Below, in pieces: positions 20,656-34,761 of a DNA stretch of 45,133 bases (the first letter of the stretch is position 1; each line of letters begins with the position of its first letter). This DNA comes from an uncultured Actinomycetes bacterium (GTDB taxonomy: Bacteria > Actinomycetota > Actinomycetes > S36-B12), in NCBI GenBank assembly GCA_903832025.1, contig CAIKZY010000084.1, forward strand, positions 1 to 45,133, written 5' to 3'. The notes below the pieces were generated by a model. That model had not been told where the DNA came from. It searched no databases and saw nothing but the letters and a program-made list of their open reading frames with translations. A program made the position numbers and the translations under genes.

Positions 20656-21567
20656 TCAGGGTGTTGCAGCAGCGGCCGCAGCCGCAATGCCATCCAAAAT
20701 ATCGCATTCGGACACCGTGATGAATGCTGCACCAGTGAGCTCAATCACGGCCGACATCACCATTGCGCCACCGCCAATCACATCGACTCGCCCTGGATGC
20801 ATGTAGGTCAGTGCTGATCGTTGCGACCGTGTCATGGCGAGCAGTTCGGTGCCGGCGCGCTGCATGGCCTCACTGCAGACCACCGCTCCATGTAAGCGCT
20901 TCGGGTCATACCGCTCCAGCCCCAAGGCTCGAGCCGCGATGGTGGTCACGGTGCCAGCGACACCTACCACCGTGCTGATGCGAGCAAGGTCGATGCTCGC
21001 AGGGACCGAGGCGAAGGCAGCGGTGATATCAGCGGCCACTGCCTCCTGCTCCTGCGGAGTTGGAGGATCGTTGTGCAGGTGCCGCTCAGTCATTCGCACG
21101 CAACCGACATTGACGCTTACTGCCGCATCCTCGGTGACGAATTCGGTCGAGCCACCGCCAATGTCGACGACCATTGCCAGGGGCTGGAGTCTGGGCAATG
21201 AGGTTGTGGCGCCGATGAAGGAGTAGCGCGCCTCAGCGGCACCGTCGATGACCTGCGGCACAACCCCGAGCCGGGCGTGAACCCCGGTGACGAAGGATTC
21301 CCTGTTGGAAACATCTCTGCTTGCAGAGGTGGCCACGAACACCTGTCGGGACACATCATGCTGCGCGACCAGCTGCGCGTACTCGTCGCACACCGCGAAC
21401 GTGCGCGCCAGTGCCGCTTCGGAGAACTGCCCCGTTGCGTCAACCCCTTCGCCGAGTCGAACGGTGCGCAGTTCACGCCGGATTTCAGTGAGTCGTCCGT
21501 GGGCATCAATGTCGGCGATCAGCAAGCGCAGCGCATTGGTCCCGCAGTCGAAGGCAGCGACTTTCAT
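20656..21567 (-). CDS. Ppx/GppA family phosphatase (exopolyphosphatase)
   Basis: VAAFDCGTNALRLLIADID, LAMVVDIGGGSTEFV, VVGVAGTVTTIAA. Confidence 0.92.
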   Translation of the reverse strand: MKVAAFDCGTNALRLLIADIDAHGRLTEIRRELRTVRLGEGVDATGQFSEAALARTFAVCDEYAQLVAQHDVSRQVFVATSASRDVSNRESFVTGVHARLGVVPQVIDGAAEARYSFIGATTSLPRLQPLAMVVDIGGGSTEFVTEDAAVSVNVGCVRMTERHLHNDPPTPQEQEAVAADITAAFASVPASIDLARISTVVGVAGTVTTIAARALGLERYDPKRLHGAVVCSEAMQRAGTELLAMTRSQRSALTYMHPGRVDVIGGGAMVMSAVIELTGAAFITVSECDILDGIAAAAAAATP

Positions 21568-22068
21568 GGCTGCTCACTGGCAGCGGTGGTCTCGGCACAT
21601 CCACCGTGCCACCAGGGCTGCAGGGCTGCGAGGACGTGATCGCCCAGCGGATTCACCCCCGGGCCAGCAGCCAGCGCATGAGCGGCCAGCACGTGCAGGC
21701 ACTTCACGCGATCAGGCATGCCGCCCGCGCTGATGCCAGCAATCTCGGGAACATCACCCAGTTGGGAACGATCGGCCAAGTACCGATCATGCGCTTGGCG
21801 GTAACGCGAGGCCAGTTGCGCGTCCTGCGACAGTTCAGCTTCCATTTCCCGCATCATCCCGCTGCTTTCCAGCGTGCCGATCGCCGAGGCCAGCCGCGGG
21901 CATGTCAGGTAGTACGTCGTCGGAAATGGCGTTCCATCTTCAAGTCGAGGGGCGGTCATCACCACGTCGGGGCGCCCGCATGCGCATCGATGAGCCACCG
22001 CGAGCATGGCACGAGGAACTCTTCCCAACTGCGCTGCCACGGACGCTCGGTCGACGTCGGCAACCGCG

Positions 22069-22088
<20 letters not shown>
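21564..22088 (-). CDS. DUF501 domain-containing protein
   Basis: VAHRCACGRPDVVMTAPRLEDGTPFPTTYYLTCPRLASAIGTLESSGMM; located between ppx-like and ftsB-like genes. Confidence 0.88.
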
Positions 22089-23794
<1,706 letters not shown>

Positions 23795-23907
23795 TCAATC
23801 CTAGGGGGAGGTGATCTGCCCCACGTTCGCCCCGCAGGACCTGCCCCCGCACCCTCCGCGGGATCCCGGACCGCCACAATGGGGGCTTGGCAGCCGATTG
23901 GAGAATC

Positions 23908-25035
23908 ATGGGCGACTTCGTTCCCGGACTTGAGGGCGTCATCGCCTTCCAGACCGAAATTGCCGAGCCCGATCGAGACGGCGGTGCGCTGCGGTACCGA
24001 GGTGTTGATATCGAAGACCTCGTCGGACGCGTCTCCTACGGCAATGTGTGGGGACTGCTGGTCGACAATGAGTTCAATCCAGGCCTTCCGCCAGCCAGTC
24101 CATACCCAATCCCGGTGCACTCCGGTGATGTTCGAGTGGATGCTCAGTCGGCGATCGCCATGCTTGCACCGGCTTGGGGCCTGAAGCCCTTGCTGGATAT
24201 CGACGATGACACCGCCCGAGACAACCTGGCAAACGTGTCAGTCATGGCGCTGTCCTTCGTCGCGCAATCGGCCCGAGGACTGGCGGTGCCCATGGTGCCT
24301 CAGCATCAGATTGATCAAGCCAAGACCGTCGTGGAGCGCTTCATGGTGCGTTGGCGCGGCGAGCCCGATCCACGACACGTGCAGGCAATCGATGCCTACT
24401 TCGTCTCCGCTGCCGAGCATGGCATGAACGCATCAACCTTTACCTCGCGCGTCATTGCATCCACCGGAGCAGATGTGGCAGCAGCCATATCCGGGGCCGT
24501 CGGTGCCATGAGCGGACCGCTGCATGGCGGAGCTCCGTCGCGTGTGCTGGGCATGATCGAGGAAGTGGAACGCACCGGGGACGCCAAGGCCTACGTCAAG
24601 GGAGTGCTGGATCGCGGAGAGCGACTCATGGGGTTTGGCCACCGGGTGTACCGCGCCGAGGATCCTCGCGCACGGGTCCTGCGTCGCACGGCACGCGAGC
24701 TGGGTGCCGAACGGTATGAGGCGGCAGTCGCGCTTGAGGAGGCCGCGTTGAGCGAGTTGCGCTCCCGCCGCCCTGACCGCGCACTGGAAACCAATGTGGA
24801 GTTCTGGGCGGCAGTGATGCTCGATTTCGCGGAGGTACCAGCAGCACTGTTCACTTCCATGTTTACCTGCGCACGACTTGCCGGCTGGAGCGCGCATATC
24901 TTGGAGCAAAAGCGCACCGGTCGCCTGATCCGTCCGTCTGCCAAGTACGTCGGGCCTGCCCCGCGCACGCCTGAGCAGGTTCCAGGCTGGGACGCCACAA
25001 TGGTGGCGCCTTCCGGCTACACCCCCCGCGCCTAG
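23908..25035 (+). CDS. Citrate synthase family protein (CitA-like)
   Basis: VPGLEGVIAFQTEIAEPDRDGGALRYRGVDIEDLV...GAVGAMSGPLHGGAPSRVLGMI...MGFGHRVYRAEDPRARVLR. Confidence 0.93.
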   Translation: MGDFVPGLEGVIAFQTEIAEPDRDGGALRYRGVDIEDLVGRVSYGNVWGLLVDNEFNPGLPPASPYPIPVHSGDVRVDAQSAIAMLAPAWGLKPLLDIDDDTARDNLANVSVMALSFVAQSARGLAVPMVPQHQIDQAKTVVERFMVRWRGEPDPRHVQAIDAYFVSAAEHGMNASTFTSRVIASTGADVAAAISGAVGAMSGPLHGGAPSRVLGMIEEVERTGDAKAYVKGVLDRGERLMGFGHRVYRAEDPRARVLRRTARELGAERYEAAVALEEAALSELRSRRPDRALETNVEFWAAVMLDFAEVPAALFTSMFTCARLAGWSAHILEQKRTGRLIRPSAKYVGPAPRTPEQVPGWDATMVAPSGYTPRA

Positions 25036-27419
<2,384 letters not shown>

Positions 27420-27434
27420 CGGTGTCACTGCCTG

Positions 27435-27524
27435 CTAGCGATGGCCGATAGCGGCGATCACCACAACGGCGACCACGCCAACCAAGACCACCAGTGTTAC
27501 CGCGCGGCGCACCCGGTTGCTCAT
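27435..27524 (-). CDS. Candidate 29-aa single-TM small protein
   Basis: Manual translation MSNRVRRAVTLVVLVGVVAVVVIAAIGHR*; basic N-terminus plus hydrophobic stretch; below the ORF-track length cutoff. Confidence 0.4.
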   Translation of the reverse strand: MSNRVRRAVTLVVLVGVVAVVVIAAIGHR

Positions 27525-27556
27525 GAGCCACACCTTAGGCCCGATACGGTGTTGAC

Positions 27557-27781
27557 GTGACTTCTCGGGCGTTGAACGGTCATCCACGAGTGCCTGTCAT
27601 CGTCGGCACCATCATCTGGGCGGTCGCCGGCATCGTCATGATTGCCGCACACACCACCTTGGCATCGCATGGAGTCACCTGGTGGATCGGTGCCTGCGCG
27701 ATCGCAGTGCTCTGCGGTCTCATGGGCTTGCTGTACTTGAACCACCGTGACAAACGAGAGTCAGTGCGCTCACGCACCTGA
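27557..27781 (+). CDS. DUF2530-like small membrane protein
   Basis: HPRVPVIVGTIIWAVAGIVMIAAHTTLASHGVTWWIGACAIAVLCGLMGLLYLNHRDKR; neighbours MFS and DUF3027 genes. Confidence 0.72.
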   Translation: MTSRALNGHPRVPVIVGTIIWAVAGIVMIAAHTTLASHGVTWWIGACAIAVLCGLMGLLYLNHRDKRESVRSRT

Positions 27782-27962
27782 CTCATATGCCATGCGCTGT
27801 CGTCGGCGACCGCAAATGCGACCGCTGCAGGTGCGGTGGGGGTGACCTTGCCGGCAGTGGCCGCGTGACCACTGACAAGGCCATGAACGCTGACAAGGCG
27901 GTGGGCAAATCTGCACCTGCACTGTGCTCTTCCGCATCGAGTGCAATGCCCGCATGGGACAA

Positions 27963-28907
27963 CTACTGGTCGTCGAACTCCTCGTCAATGACATCGAATT
28001 CCACGGTGGTCACCTGACCGTCGACGTCATGCGGCCGCCTGATCCCGTCTGTTCCCGAATCCGCATCCTCGCTTGGCGCACTGGCTGGTTCTTGTTCTGC
28101 GACTGGCTCTGGTTCTGGTTCCGGCTCGACGTAATCGGCAACGCTAGCCAGGCTTACCGTGTCGAAGGCGATGTGGTCGAATCCGGGCTCCATCGGCGCC
28201 GGCAACTCCGGCTCGATGATCTCCGCTTCCGAATGCGCGCCACACCCGTACGCCAGTGACACCACACGGCCATCAGCCGGTGACATGGCATTGGCGCACA
28301 GTCCAAAACCCTGACCCAGTGCCCCACCAATAGTGACCATGAATCCACACGAGGCGCAGGCCTCCTTCGCCGATTTCGCCATGACCGAATCCGGGCCGAA
28401 GTCTCCGTCCTCCCAGCGCTCGGCCGCATCCAGTCGAGCGAATGCCGACAGCACGCGAGGTCGCCCCAGGCCCAGTTCCCAGGTCGGCGGCGCGAGCACC
28501 GAGTCCAGGTCATGAGCCTCATCGGCACCGGTGAATCCAGGGACCAGCCGCGAATCCTCCGCCGAGGTCGGCAGGACATCACCGGGGCCCAGGTCACCTG
28601 GGCGGACCCGCTGGCTCCAGGGAACCCACTGCGGGGCAACCAGGGCCTCAGGGCCGGGGAGCAAGACCGCATCGCACACGGTGACCGACTCCTGGCCGGA
28701 GGCTCGGGCCAGGATCACCGTCCACCGCCAGCCGACATAGCCCGGAGCAGTGCAGGCGAACATGTGCGCTGCCAGCAATTCGCCCTCACTGGCGACCCCC
28801 AAGTGGGTGCCGACGTAGTCGGCGCCTCCCTCGGTCACTGCGGCCTGACGCGCAAGCTCCACTGCGTCAGCGAGCGCCGCGTCAACCGCGGTCGATGTGA
28901 TCTCCAC
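27963..28907 (-). CDS. DUF3027 domain-containing protein
   Basis: VEITSTAVDAALADAVELARQAAVTEGGADYVGTHLGVASEGELLAAHMFACTAPGYVGWRWTVILARAS...CASCGFMVTIGGALGQGFGLCANAMSPADGRVVSLAYGCGAHSEA; GTG at 28907. Confidence 0.9.
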   Translation of the reverse strand: MEITSTAVDAALADAVELARQAAVTEGGADYVGTHLGVASEGELLAAHMFACTAPGYVGWRWTVILARASGQESVTVCDAVLLPGPEALVAPQWVPWSQRVRPGDLGPGDVLPTSAEDSRLVPGFTGADEAHDLDSVLAPPTWELGLGRPRVLSAFARLDAAERWEDGDFGPDSVMAKSAKEACASCGFMVTIGGALGQGFGLCANAMSPADGRVVSLAYGCGAHSEAEIIEPELPAPMEPGFDHIAFDTVSLASVADYVEPEPEPEPVAEQEPASAPSEDADSGTDGIRRPHDVDGQVTTVEFDVIDEEFDDQ

Positions 28908-28963
28908 CCCCCGATTGTGGCCCACGGCACCAGTGGAGGTGTGCGGCGGGTATCGTCCACTGC

Positions 28964-29425
28964 ATGACTCGCACGCGTGGTGTAGCCGCTGCACTGACCA
29001 TCGCCGTCGGCCTACTGGCGCTGACTGCCTGTTCCAAGCCCAATCCCGGCATCTCGGTCGTGTCCGGTACCTCCAGTGCGCACGAGGAGGCGATCTGCTG
29101 GGCCTTTGATGCCCCGGCACTGAACCCAGGGCAGTGCGCGCAGGCCACGATCAACGCCGCAGCAACCGGTGGTCAGGTCCCCAGCGTGAAAGTAGTACCC
29201 GGCAACACAATCGGCATCAGCGTGGACCCAGTGGTTGCAGATGCAGGTTGGTATGTCGCGATCAATGGCCAGCGGCTGACTCCGGGCACCTTGCATACCA
29301 GCTACTACCGATTCTCGACTCCTGATTCTCTGGCACTTCCGGCGGCGGGTGCCAAGATGCAGATCGTCGCTGGCAGCGGCACGCAACCGCGCGGCCTGTG
29401 GCTCTTCACGATCAACTCCGCCTGA
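28964..29425 (+). CDS. DUF2771-like lipoprotein
   Basis: Lipobox MTRTRGVAAALTIAVGLLALTACSKPNPG; next to the DUF3027 gene. Confidence 0.7.
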   Translation: MTRTRGVAAALTIAVGLLALTACSKPNPGISVVSGTSSAHEEAICWAFDAPALNPGQCAQATINAAATGGQVPSVKVVPGNTIGISVDPVVADAGWYVAINGQRLTPGTLHTSYYRFSTPDSLALPAAGAKMQIVAGSGTQPRGLWLFTINSA

Positions 29426-29460
29426 CCAAGCGATAGCCGAAGGTCCTGGAGCACCTGTCG

Positions 29461-30090
29461 ATGAACTGGGACCTTGCCGTGGCAGCCACCACGTTCATTC
29501 TGATCTTTCCGGCGGAGTTGCCTGATAAGACCATGGTTGCCACCTTGGTCCTGGCAACTCGGTACCGGCACCTGCCAGTCTGGCTGGGGGTGTGCGCCGG
29601 ATTCATCATCCAGATGATTCTTGCGGTGACAGCCGGCGGGCTTATCGCATTGCTTCCCCATCGGGTGGTGCTGGCAGTGACCGCGACGTTGTTCGCTGTC
29701 GGCGCGGTGCTGTTGGCCCGCGGCGGTCTGGCCGATTCAGCGGCTGAGAAGCAGGCTGAGGGCGCCGAGGCGCAGCACATCTTGGACAAGGTCACCGCTC
29801 GGGAATCGCAGTCACCGCAACGGGCCTTTCTCACCAGCTTTGTCGTGATCTTCACTGCCGAATGGGGCGACCTGTCACAACTGTTTGCCGCCGGGATGGC
29901 CGCACGCACGCACTCCGGGATCTCGGTGTTCTTCGGAGCCTCTGCCGCACTGTGCATCATCGGAGGCCTGGGGGTCCTGGCCGGCCGATGGCTGACCGCA
30001 CGTATTCCGCTGTGGCGTCTTCGACTGGTCTCAGCAGCACTCCTGGCACTGCTCTGCGGGTGGTCCGTGGTCGAACTCATCCACGGCTAG
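29461..30090 (+). CDS. TMEM165/GDT1 family (UPF0016) cation transporter
   Basis: Two signature repeats: FPAELPDKTMVATLVLATRY and FTAEWGDLSQLFAAGMAA. Confidence 0.92.
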   Translation: MNWDLAVAATTFILIFPAELPDKTMVATLVLATRYRHLPVWLGVCAGFIIQMILAVTAGGLIALLPHRVVLAVTATLFAVGAVLLARGGLADSAAEKQAEGAEAQHILDKVTARESQSPQRAFLTSFVVIFTAEWGDLSQLFAAGMAARTHSGISVFFGASAALCIIGGLGVLAGRWLTARIPLWRLRLVSAALLALLCGWSVVELIHG

Positions 30091-30109
30091 GCGTTGGGCG
30101 CCCGATCAG

Positions 30110-30493
30110 TTACACGTCCAGATCATTGGCGACTGCGCGAAGCACCGCGGCGATCTTGCTGGACTTGGCATCGGGCGGGTACTTTCCGCGCTGCAAGTCG
30201 CCGGACACTGAGTCCAGCACCTTGATCAGGTCCTCGATCTGGCCAGCCAGGTCACCGGCTGCCTTGCGGGAACCTTTGACCACAGATGGTGGCGCTTGCA
30301 GGATCGTCACGCTCAAGGCCTGCTTGCCTCGGCGCCCGTCAACGACCCCGAATTCCAGCTTCGTGCCCGGCTTGAGCGCGGTTACCCCGTCAGGAAGGGT
30401 TGAGACGTGGACGAACACATCTTCACCTTCATCTGAGGCGATGAAGCCGAATCCCTTGTCGACGTCGTACCACTTCACGGTTCCAGTAGGCAT
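30110..30493 (-). CDS. Cold-shock domain protein
   Basis: MPTGTVKWYDVDKGFGFIASDEGEDVFVHVSTLPDGVTALKPGTKLEFGVVDGRRGKQA followed by an actinobacterial C-terminal extension. Confidence 0.95.
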   Translation of the reverse strand: MPTGTVKWYDVDKGFGFIASDEGEDVFVHVSTLPDGVTALKPGTKLEFGVVDGRRGKQALSVTILQAPPSVVKGSRKAAGDLAGQIEDLIKVLDSVSGDLQRGKYPPDAKSSKIAAVLRAVANDLDV

Positions 30494-30535
30494 GCCCGAA
30501 AGGGTACCCAGAAGCCAGTGCGTAGGCTTGCTCGG

Positions 30536-30751
30536 GTGACCACAGCTGACAAGGTGATGCGAATCGGCATCGTGGTGACCGTCATCGGCCTGGTCTGCAC
30601 CCTGGTTGCCATCACTCCCCTGCTGGTCCCGTCCGTTCACCTGGCCAGCTGGTGGTGGGGGATGTCGATGATCACCGCGGTGGGCTTGCTGATCGTGCTC
30701 TCCAGCTTTTGGGTGGCTGGTCGATCACGCTCAGCTTCGATCCACCGATGA
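30536..30751 (+). CDS. Small membrane protein (about 71 aa)
   Basis: VTTADKVMRIGIVVTVIGLVCTLVAITPLLVPSVHLASWWWGMSMITAVGLLIVLSSFWVAGRSR; overlaps start of downstream gene by 4 nt. Confidence 0.6.
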   Translation: MTTADKVMRIGIVVTVIGLVCTLVAITPLLVPSVHLASWWWGMSMITAVGLLIVLSSFWVAGRSRSASIHR

Positions 30752-32703
30752 GGCCGCGCAGTCTGGCGGACCAGCTTCGGGCGTTCACCGATGACCAGTT
30801 GCACACCCTGCTCAGCGGCCGACTGGACCTGGCGTATCCCATCGCCTCGGACGTCACAGCCCTGGCCGCGCGAGCAACCACCGCCCCATCGGTTGCCCGG
30901 TGCCTGGAGCAGCGCAACGCACTGGAATTGTGCGTCCTGGCGCACGCCTGCACGCTGTCAGCCAATCAACCGGTCGCATTGACCGTCATCGCCGGCGCCG
31001 CAGGCAGGGGCGTCGAGGATCAGGAACTGCATCTGGCCATCGAAAGTGCAATCCGTGTCCTGCGTGACCTGGCACTGCTGTGGGGGGATGACGATCACCT
31101 ACGAGCCATCGCCGCCGCCCATGAACTCGCCGGAGTTCCAGGGCCCATGCCCTGGCCTATGCCCCGGCTGCCCAGCCACACCCTGCACGAGCAACGCTTT
31201 GTTGACGAGCAAGCAGGCCTGGCAGCGCTGCGAGCCGTGACCTGCATGCGCGAACTTCTGGACTTGTGGTCGGAATCCCCGCCACCACTGCTGCGCGGCG
31301 GCGGATTGGGCGTGAAGGACTTTGCGAACGTGTGCAAGGCACTGGCGATCGTGCCCGCCGAGGCAGCACTGTGGATCCAGTTGGCGGTCGCCGCAGACCT
31401 GGTAGCCGACAACGGGAACCCGGCACCTGCCTGGACTCCCACGGACGCCGTTGACGGGTGGACGCAATTACCCACCGTGCAGCAATGGCATCACCTGGCG
31501 GCCGCGTGGCTGGAACTCGCAACGATGCCGAGCCTTGCCGATGCAAAGTCCAATGTCTTGGCCGCCGATGCGGCTCGACGAGCCGTCGTGGACGCCCGAA
31601 CGGCAACCATGACCCTGGCAAGCACGAGCTCACCCGGCCAGGTGCTGGATGCAAACAGCCTGCTTGCAGTGTTGAACTGGGCACATCCGCGCAAGGCAAG
31701 CGAACTTCGTGACCAGACAGTGGGCGCAACCTTGGTCGAGGCGGACCTGTTGGGCATCGTGGCAGCCGGTGCCCTCTCGCAGGCTGGTCGGGCGCTGGTG
31801 GTCGGCGAGGATGCCACGCTGGCCATGGCGCAGTGGATGCCAACAGAAGTCGATCATGTCCTCATCCAGGCGGACTTGACCGTGATCGTGCCGGGTCCGG
31901 CAACCGCTGAGCTGGCGCGGCAGCTGGTGCTCGTGGCAGATGTGGAGTCTCGCGGGCATGCCACGGTGTATCGGCTTTCGGCACAATCGCTTCGGCGGGC
32001 ATTGGATGCCGGCTGGGATGCAGAGGGACTGCGAGAGTTATTGACGTCCATGTCATCGACCCCGCTGCCGCAATCGCTGGGATACCTGATTGACGACACG
32101 GCGCGAGCGCACGGATCGGTGCGCGTGGGATCGGCCGCCAGTTATGTGCGCTGCGATGAGATGTCAACGCTTGCGTATCTGCTGGCAGATCGCCGCTTGA
32201 CCGCATTGGGCTTACATCGTGTGGCAAGCACGGTCCTGGTCAGCGATGCCTCCCCTGCAGATGTCATCACGACCTTGCGCAGCTTTGATTACGCACCGGC
32301 CGGTGAAGGCCCGGACGGGCAGATCATGATCTCCGCGCCTTCGCGCCACCGCACGTCACCGCAAGCGCGCCCACTGGTCACCAAGACCGCCACCGCGCAG
32401 GTCAGGCGCGCCGTGGTGGCTTTACGCGAGCAGGGACCGGTTCCAGACGGCGACCATCCACCGATCCCGCGCAGCGGCAGCGCGGCATCGGGCGCCTTGT
32501 TGCGGGAGGCCGTCACCCACAATCGTTCGGTACGCATTGCCTATGCCGATGCCGATGGCACCACCGTGGAGCTGGTGATCGACCCCATTCGGGTCGGGGG
32601 CGGTTCGGTGACCGCCTTCGAGCACCATTCGGCCACCGTGCGCACATTCGCCCTGTCCCGAATCGCCGGCGTGGGCGAGCTCGCACCACACCGGGAGCAT
32701 TGA
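30748..32703 (+). CDS. Helicase-associated protein (XPB/Ssl2 N-terminal-like plus WYL-like C-terminus)
   Basis: MRPRSLADQLRAFTDDQLHTLLSGRLDLAYPIASDVTALAARA...; C-terminal LLREAVTHNRSVRIAYADADGTTVELVIDPIRVGGGSVTAFEHHSATVRTFALSRIAGV is WYL-like. Confidence 0.85.
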   Translation: MRPRSLADQLRAFTDDQLHTLLSGRLDLAYPIASDVTALAARATTAPSVARCLEQRNALELCVLAHACTLSANQPVALTVIAGAAGRGVEDQELHLAIESAIRVLRDLALLWGDDDHLRAIAAAHELAGVPGPMPWPMPRLPSHTLHEQRFVDEQAGLAALRAVTCMRELLDLWSESPPPLLRGGGLGVKDFANVCKALAIVPAEAALWIQLAVAADLVADNGNPAPAWTPTDAVDGWTQLPTVQQWHHLAAAWLELATMPSLADAKSNVLAADAARRAVVDARTATMTLASTSSPGQVLDANSLLAVLNWAHPRKASELRDQTVGATLVEADLLGIVAAGALSQAGRALVVGEDATLAMAQWMPTEVDHVLIQADLTVIVPGPATAELARQLVLVADVESRGHATVYRLSAQSLRRALDAGWDAEGLRELLTSMSSTPLPQSLGYLIDDTARAHGSVRVGSAASYVRCDEMSTLAYLLADRRLTALGLHRVASTVLVSDASPADVITTLRSFDYAPAGEGPDGQIMISAPSRHRTSPQARPLVTKTATAQVRRAVVALREQGPVPDGDHPPIPRSGSAASGALLREAVTHNRSVRIAYADADGTTVELVIDPIRVGGGSVTAFEHHSATVRTFALSRIAGVGELAPHREH

Positions 32704-32741
32704 GCCCACTTCTGGAAGGCGTGGACAGCGAGGCCATGCCA

Positions 32742-33866
32742 TCACGAATGCGTCAGGGATATCTCCGCAACAGCGCTGGTCAATTCGGCAATCACCTCAG
32801 AAATTGGATCGACACCGATACCGGCGCCCCTGGGCACCAGCAGTTGCCCGTCAACTAATTCGAACGGTGCAGTGATGTCCTGCGCGAAATACCGACTCGA
32901 TGCGCTGGTATCCCCGGGCAGGGTGAACCCCGGCATGGCCGCAAGCGCAACGTTGGCGGCACGACCGATGCCTGTCTCGAGCATGCCTCCGCACCACACC
33001 GGGACATCACGAGCCAGGCACATGTTGTGTATGTCCACCGATTCCAAGATGCCGCCGACGCGGCCGGGCTTGATGTTGATGATGCGCGCAGCACCGAAGT
33101 TCAGTGCCGCCTCGCACGTACCGAGGGAGATGATGGACTCATCCAGGCAGATTGGGGTGCTGCAACTCATGGCCAGTTCGACATGACCCACCCAGTCGTC
33201 CTCGGGCAGCGGCTGCTCAATGAGCAGCAGATCGAACTCGTCTAGCTCCCGCATCAGCGCGGTGTCGGTCCGCCGATATGCCTGGTTGGCATCGACCTGC
33301 AGCGGGATCGTCGACCAGGTGCTTCGCACTGCTCGCACCGGCTCCACATCCCAGCCGGGCTGAATCTTGAGCTTGATGCGCTTGTAACCCTGGTCGATGT
33401 AGCCTGCGACTTCGCTCATCAGGGCGTCGATGGATTGCGCTTCAGGGATGCCCACCGACACCCCTGCATCCACAGCCGTCTTGTCTGCGCCAAGGAAGTC
33501 GGCCAGCGATTGATGACGCTCGCGAAGCCAGGCGTCGAGGACTGCCGTGGACAGTGCCGTCTTGGCCATCACGTGGCCCTTGATCTCGTCAAGTGCCGCA
33601 CGCACCGCCTGCGGATTGGGATCGTGGCGAACACGGTCCAGGCGTGGCAGGAGGAATTCCAGCGTCACATCCCACGCACCATCGGTGTACTCGTGGGTGT
33701 AGCCGGGCCAGTCCATGGCCACGCATTCACCCCATCCGCTGATCCCGGTGTCCGTGACCGCCTCGACCAGATACGTATCGCGATGAGTCTCTACCGCCAT
33801 TGAAGTGCGAAATGGAGATCGCAATGGCAGTGCCATGCGGTGCAACTTGATGCGCTCGATCGCCAT
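32742..33866 (-). CDS. Enolase-superfamily protein, NSAR/OSBS (MenC)-like subgroup
   Basis: GYKRIKLKIQPGWD, VDANQAYRRTD, LIEQPLPEDDWVGHVELA, ICLDESI, IINIKPGRVGGILESV, CGGMLETGIGRAANVALAAMPGFTLPGD; Met at 33866. Confidence 0.9.
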   Translation of the reverse strand: MAIERIKLHRMALPLRSPFRTSMAVETHRDTYLVEAVTDTGISGWGECVAMDWPGYTHEYTDGAWDVTLEFLLPRLDRVRHDPNPQAVRAALDEIKGHVMAKTALSTAVLDAWLRERHQSLADFLGADKTAVDAGVSVGIPEAQSIDALMSEVAGYIDQGYKRIKLKIQPGWDVEPVRAVRSTWSTIPLQVDANQAYRRTDTALMRELDEFDLLLIEQPLPEDDWVGHVELAMSCSTPICLDESIISLGTCEAALNFGAARIINIKPGRVGGILESVDIHNMCLARDVPVWCGGMLETGIGRAANVALAAMPGFTLPGDTSASSRYFAQDITAPFELVDGQLLVPRGAGIGVDPISEVIAELTSAVAEISLTHS

Positions 33867-33889
33867 GGTGTGCCGTCCTTTCGGAACTG

Positions 33890-34711
33890 TCAGGGGTTCG
33901 GATCGGAAAAGTGCAGGTGCTTGCCCGGCTTCATCAGGTACCGGCCATCGGCAGTGAAGCCGACGATGCCTTGTCCACGTCCTGCTGCCTGGCGAATCTG
34001 CTCGCGAACTGACAGCCGCCAATTGCCGGCAGCGGCAGCATCGGTGGAACGCAGTGCGCCGATGTCGGCTGGCGTTGCCACCGTCACCGCATCAGCACCG
34101 GCTTCAATGGTGCGCACATGCACCTGCCCCGACATCGCGGAAATGACCGCCGGGGCATCCAGTTGCCATCGAGTCACCAATCGATCGGTGGGATCGCCGG
34201 TGTTGATCGAGTCGTCAAGCTGGCCATAGAAATCCACGACATAGCCGGTGATGCCGGCAGCCAGCCGGGCCAGATTGAAATACGCATTTCGACGCATGAG
34301 CGGATCGAATGTCCAGCAGATGACATCCAGTTGCTGAGCCAGGGCCCACCACCGCTGATGGGCCTTGATCGCCATGCCGATGTGCCTGTCTCGATAGCCG
34401 GCAATGACCGCGGTGGTGTGCGAGTGCAGGTAGGTCTCCCATGCTCCCTCATGCAGGTGCCTGCCGATGAAGGAGATACACGACGCCACCGGCACCGTGC
34501 CGTCGTACGCCACCGATAGGTAGCCCCCAGCGTGTTCCATGGCTCGGAGGAAGTCCGGCTGTACCTGAGTGCCATGTTCGGTGCCCCACACCTGGTCAGT
34601 CACCCAGCGCACGTCCTCGATGCCGGATATGCCTGACACCGTGCGAATCTGGACGCCCGAGGCCTGCGCAAGCAGCGTGGCCTGTTCAAGGGCCAGTGAC
34701 TCCAGCAGCAC
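33890..34711 (-). CDS. GNAT-like acyltransferase (COG3375 type)
   Basis: IGMAIKAHQRWWALAQQLDVICWTFDPLMRRNAYFNLARLAAGITGYVVDFYGQLDDSINTGDPTDRLVTRWQL; 23 nt upstream of the NSAR/OSBS-like gene. Confidence 0.82.
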   Translation of the reverse strand: MLLESLALEQATLLAQASGVQIRTVSGISGIEDVRWVTDQVWGTEHGTQVQPDFLRAMEHAGGYLSVAYDGTVPVASCISFIGRHLHEGAWETYLHSHTTAVIAGYRDRHIGMAIKAHQRWWALAQQLDVICWTFDPLMRRNAYFNLARLAAGITGYVVDFYGQLDDSINTGDPTDRLVTRWQLDAPAVISAMSGQVHVRTIEAGADAVTVATPADIGALRSTDAAAAGNWRLSVREQIRQAAGRGQGIVGFTADGRYLMKPGKHLHFSDPNP

Positions 34712-34761
34712 GACGCCAACCTAGCGGTAACCTGGAGGGTCACCATCTGAAGGGAACCCGC

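Noticed and set aside
27782-27962. Reverse-strand ORF 27770-27994 in the gap after DUF3027
   Set aside because: Cys/Arg-rich with no motif, overlaps the DUF3027 3' end; cannot be supported.
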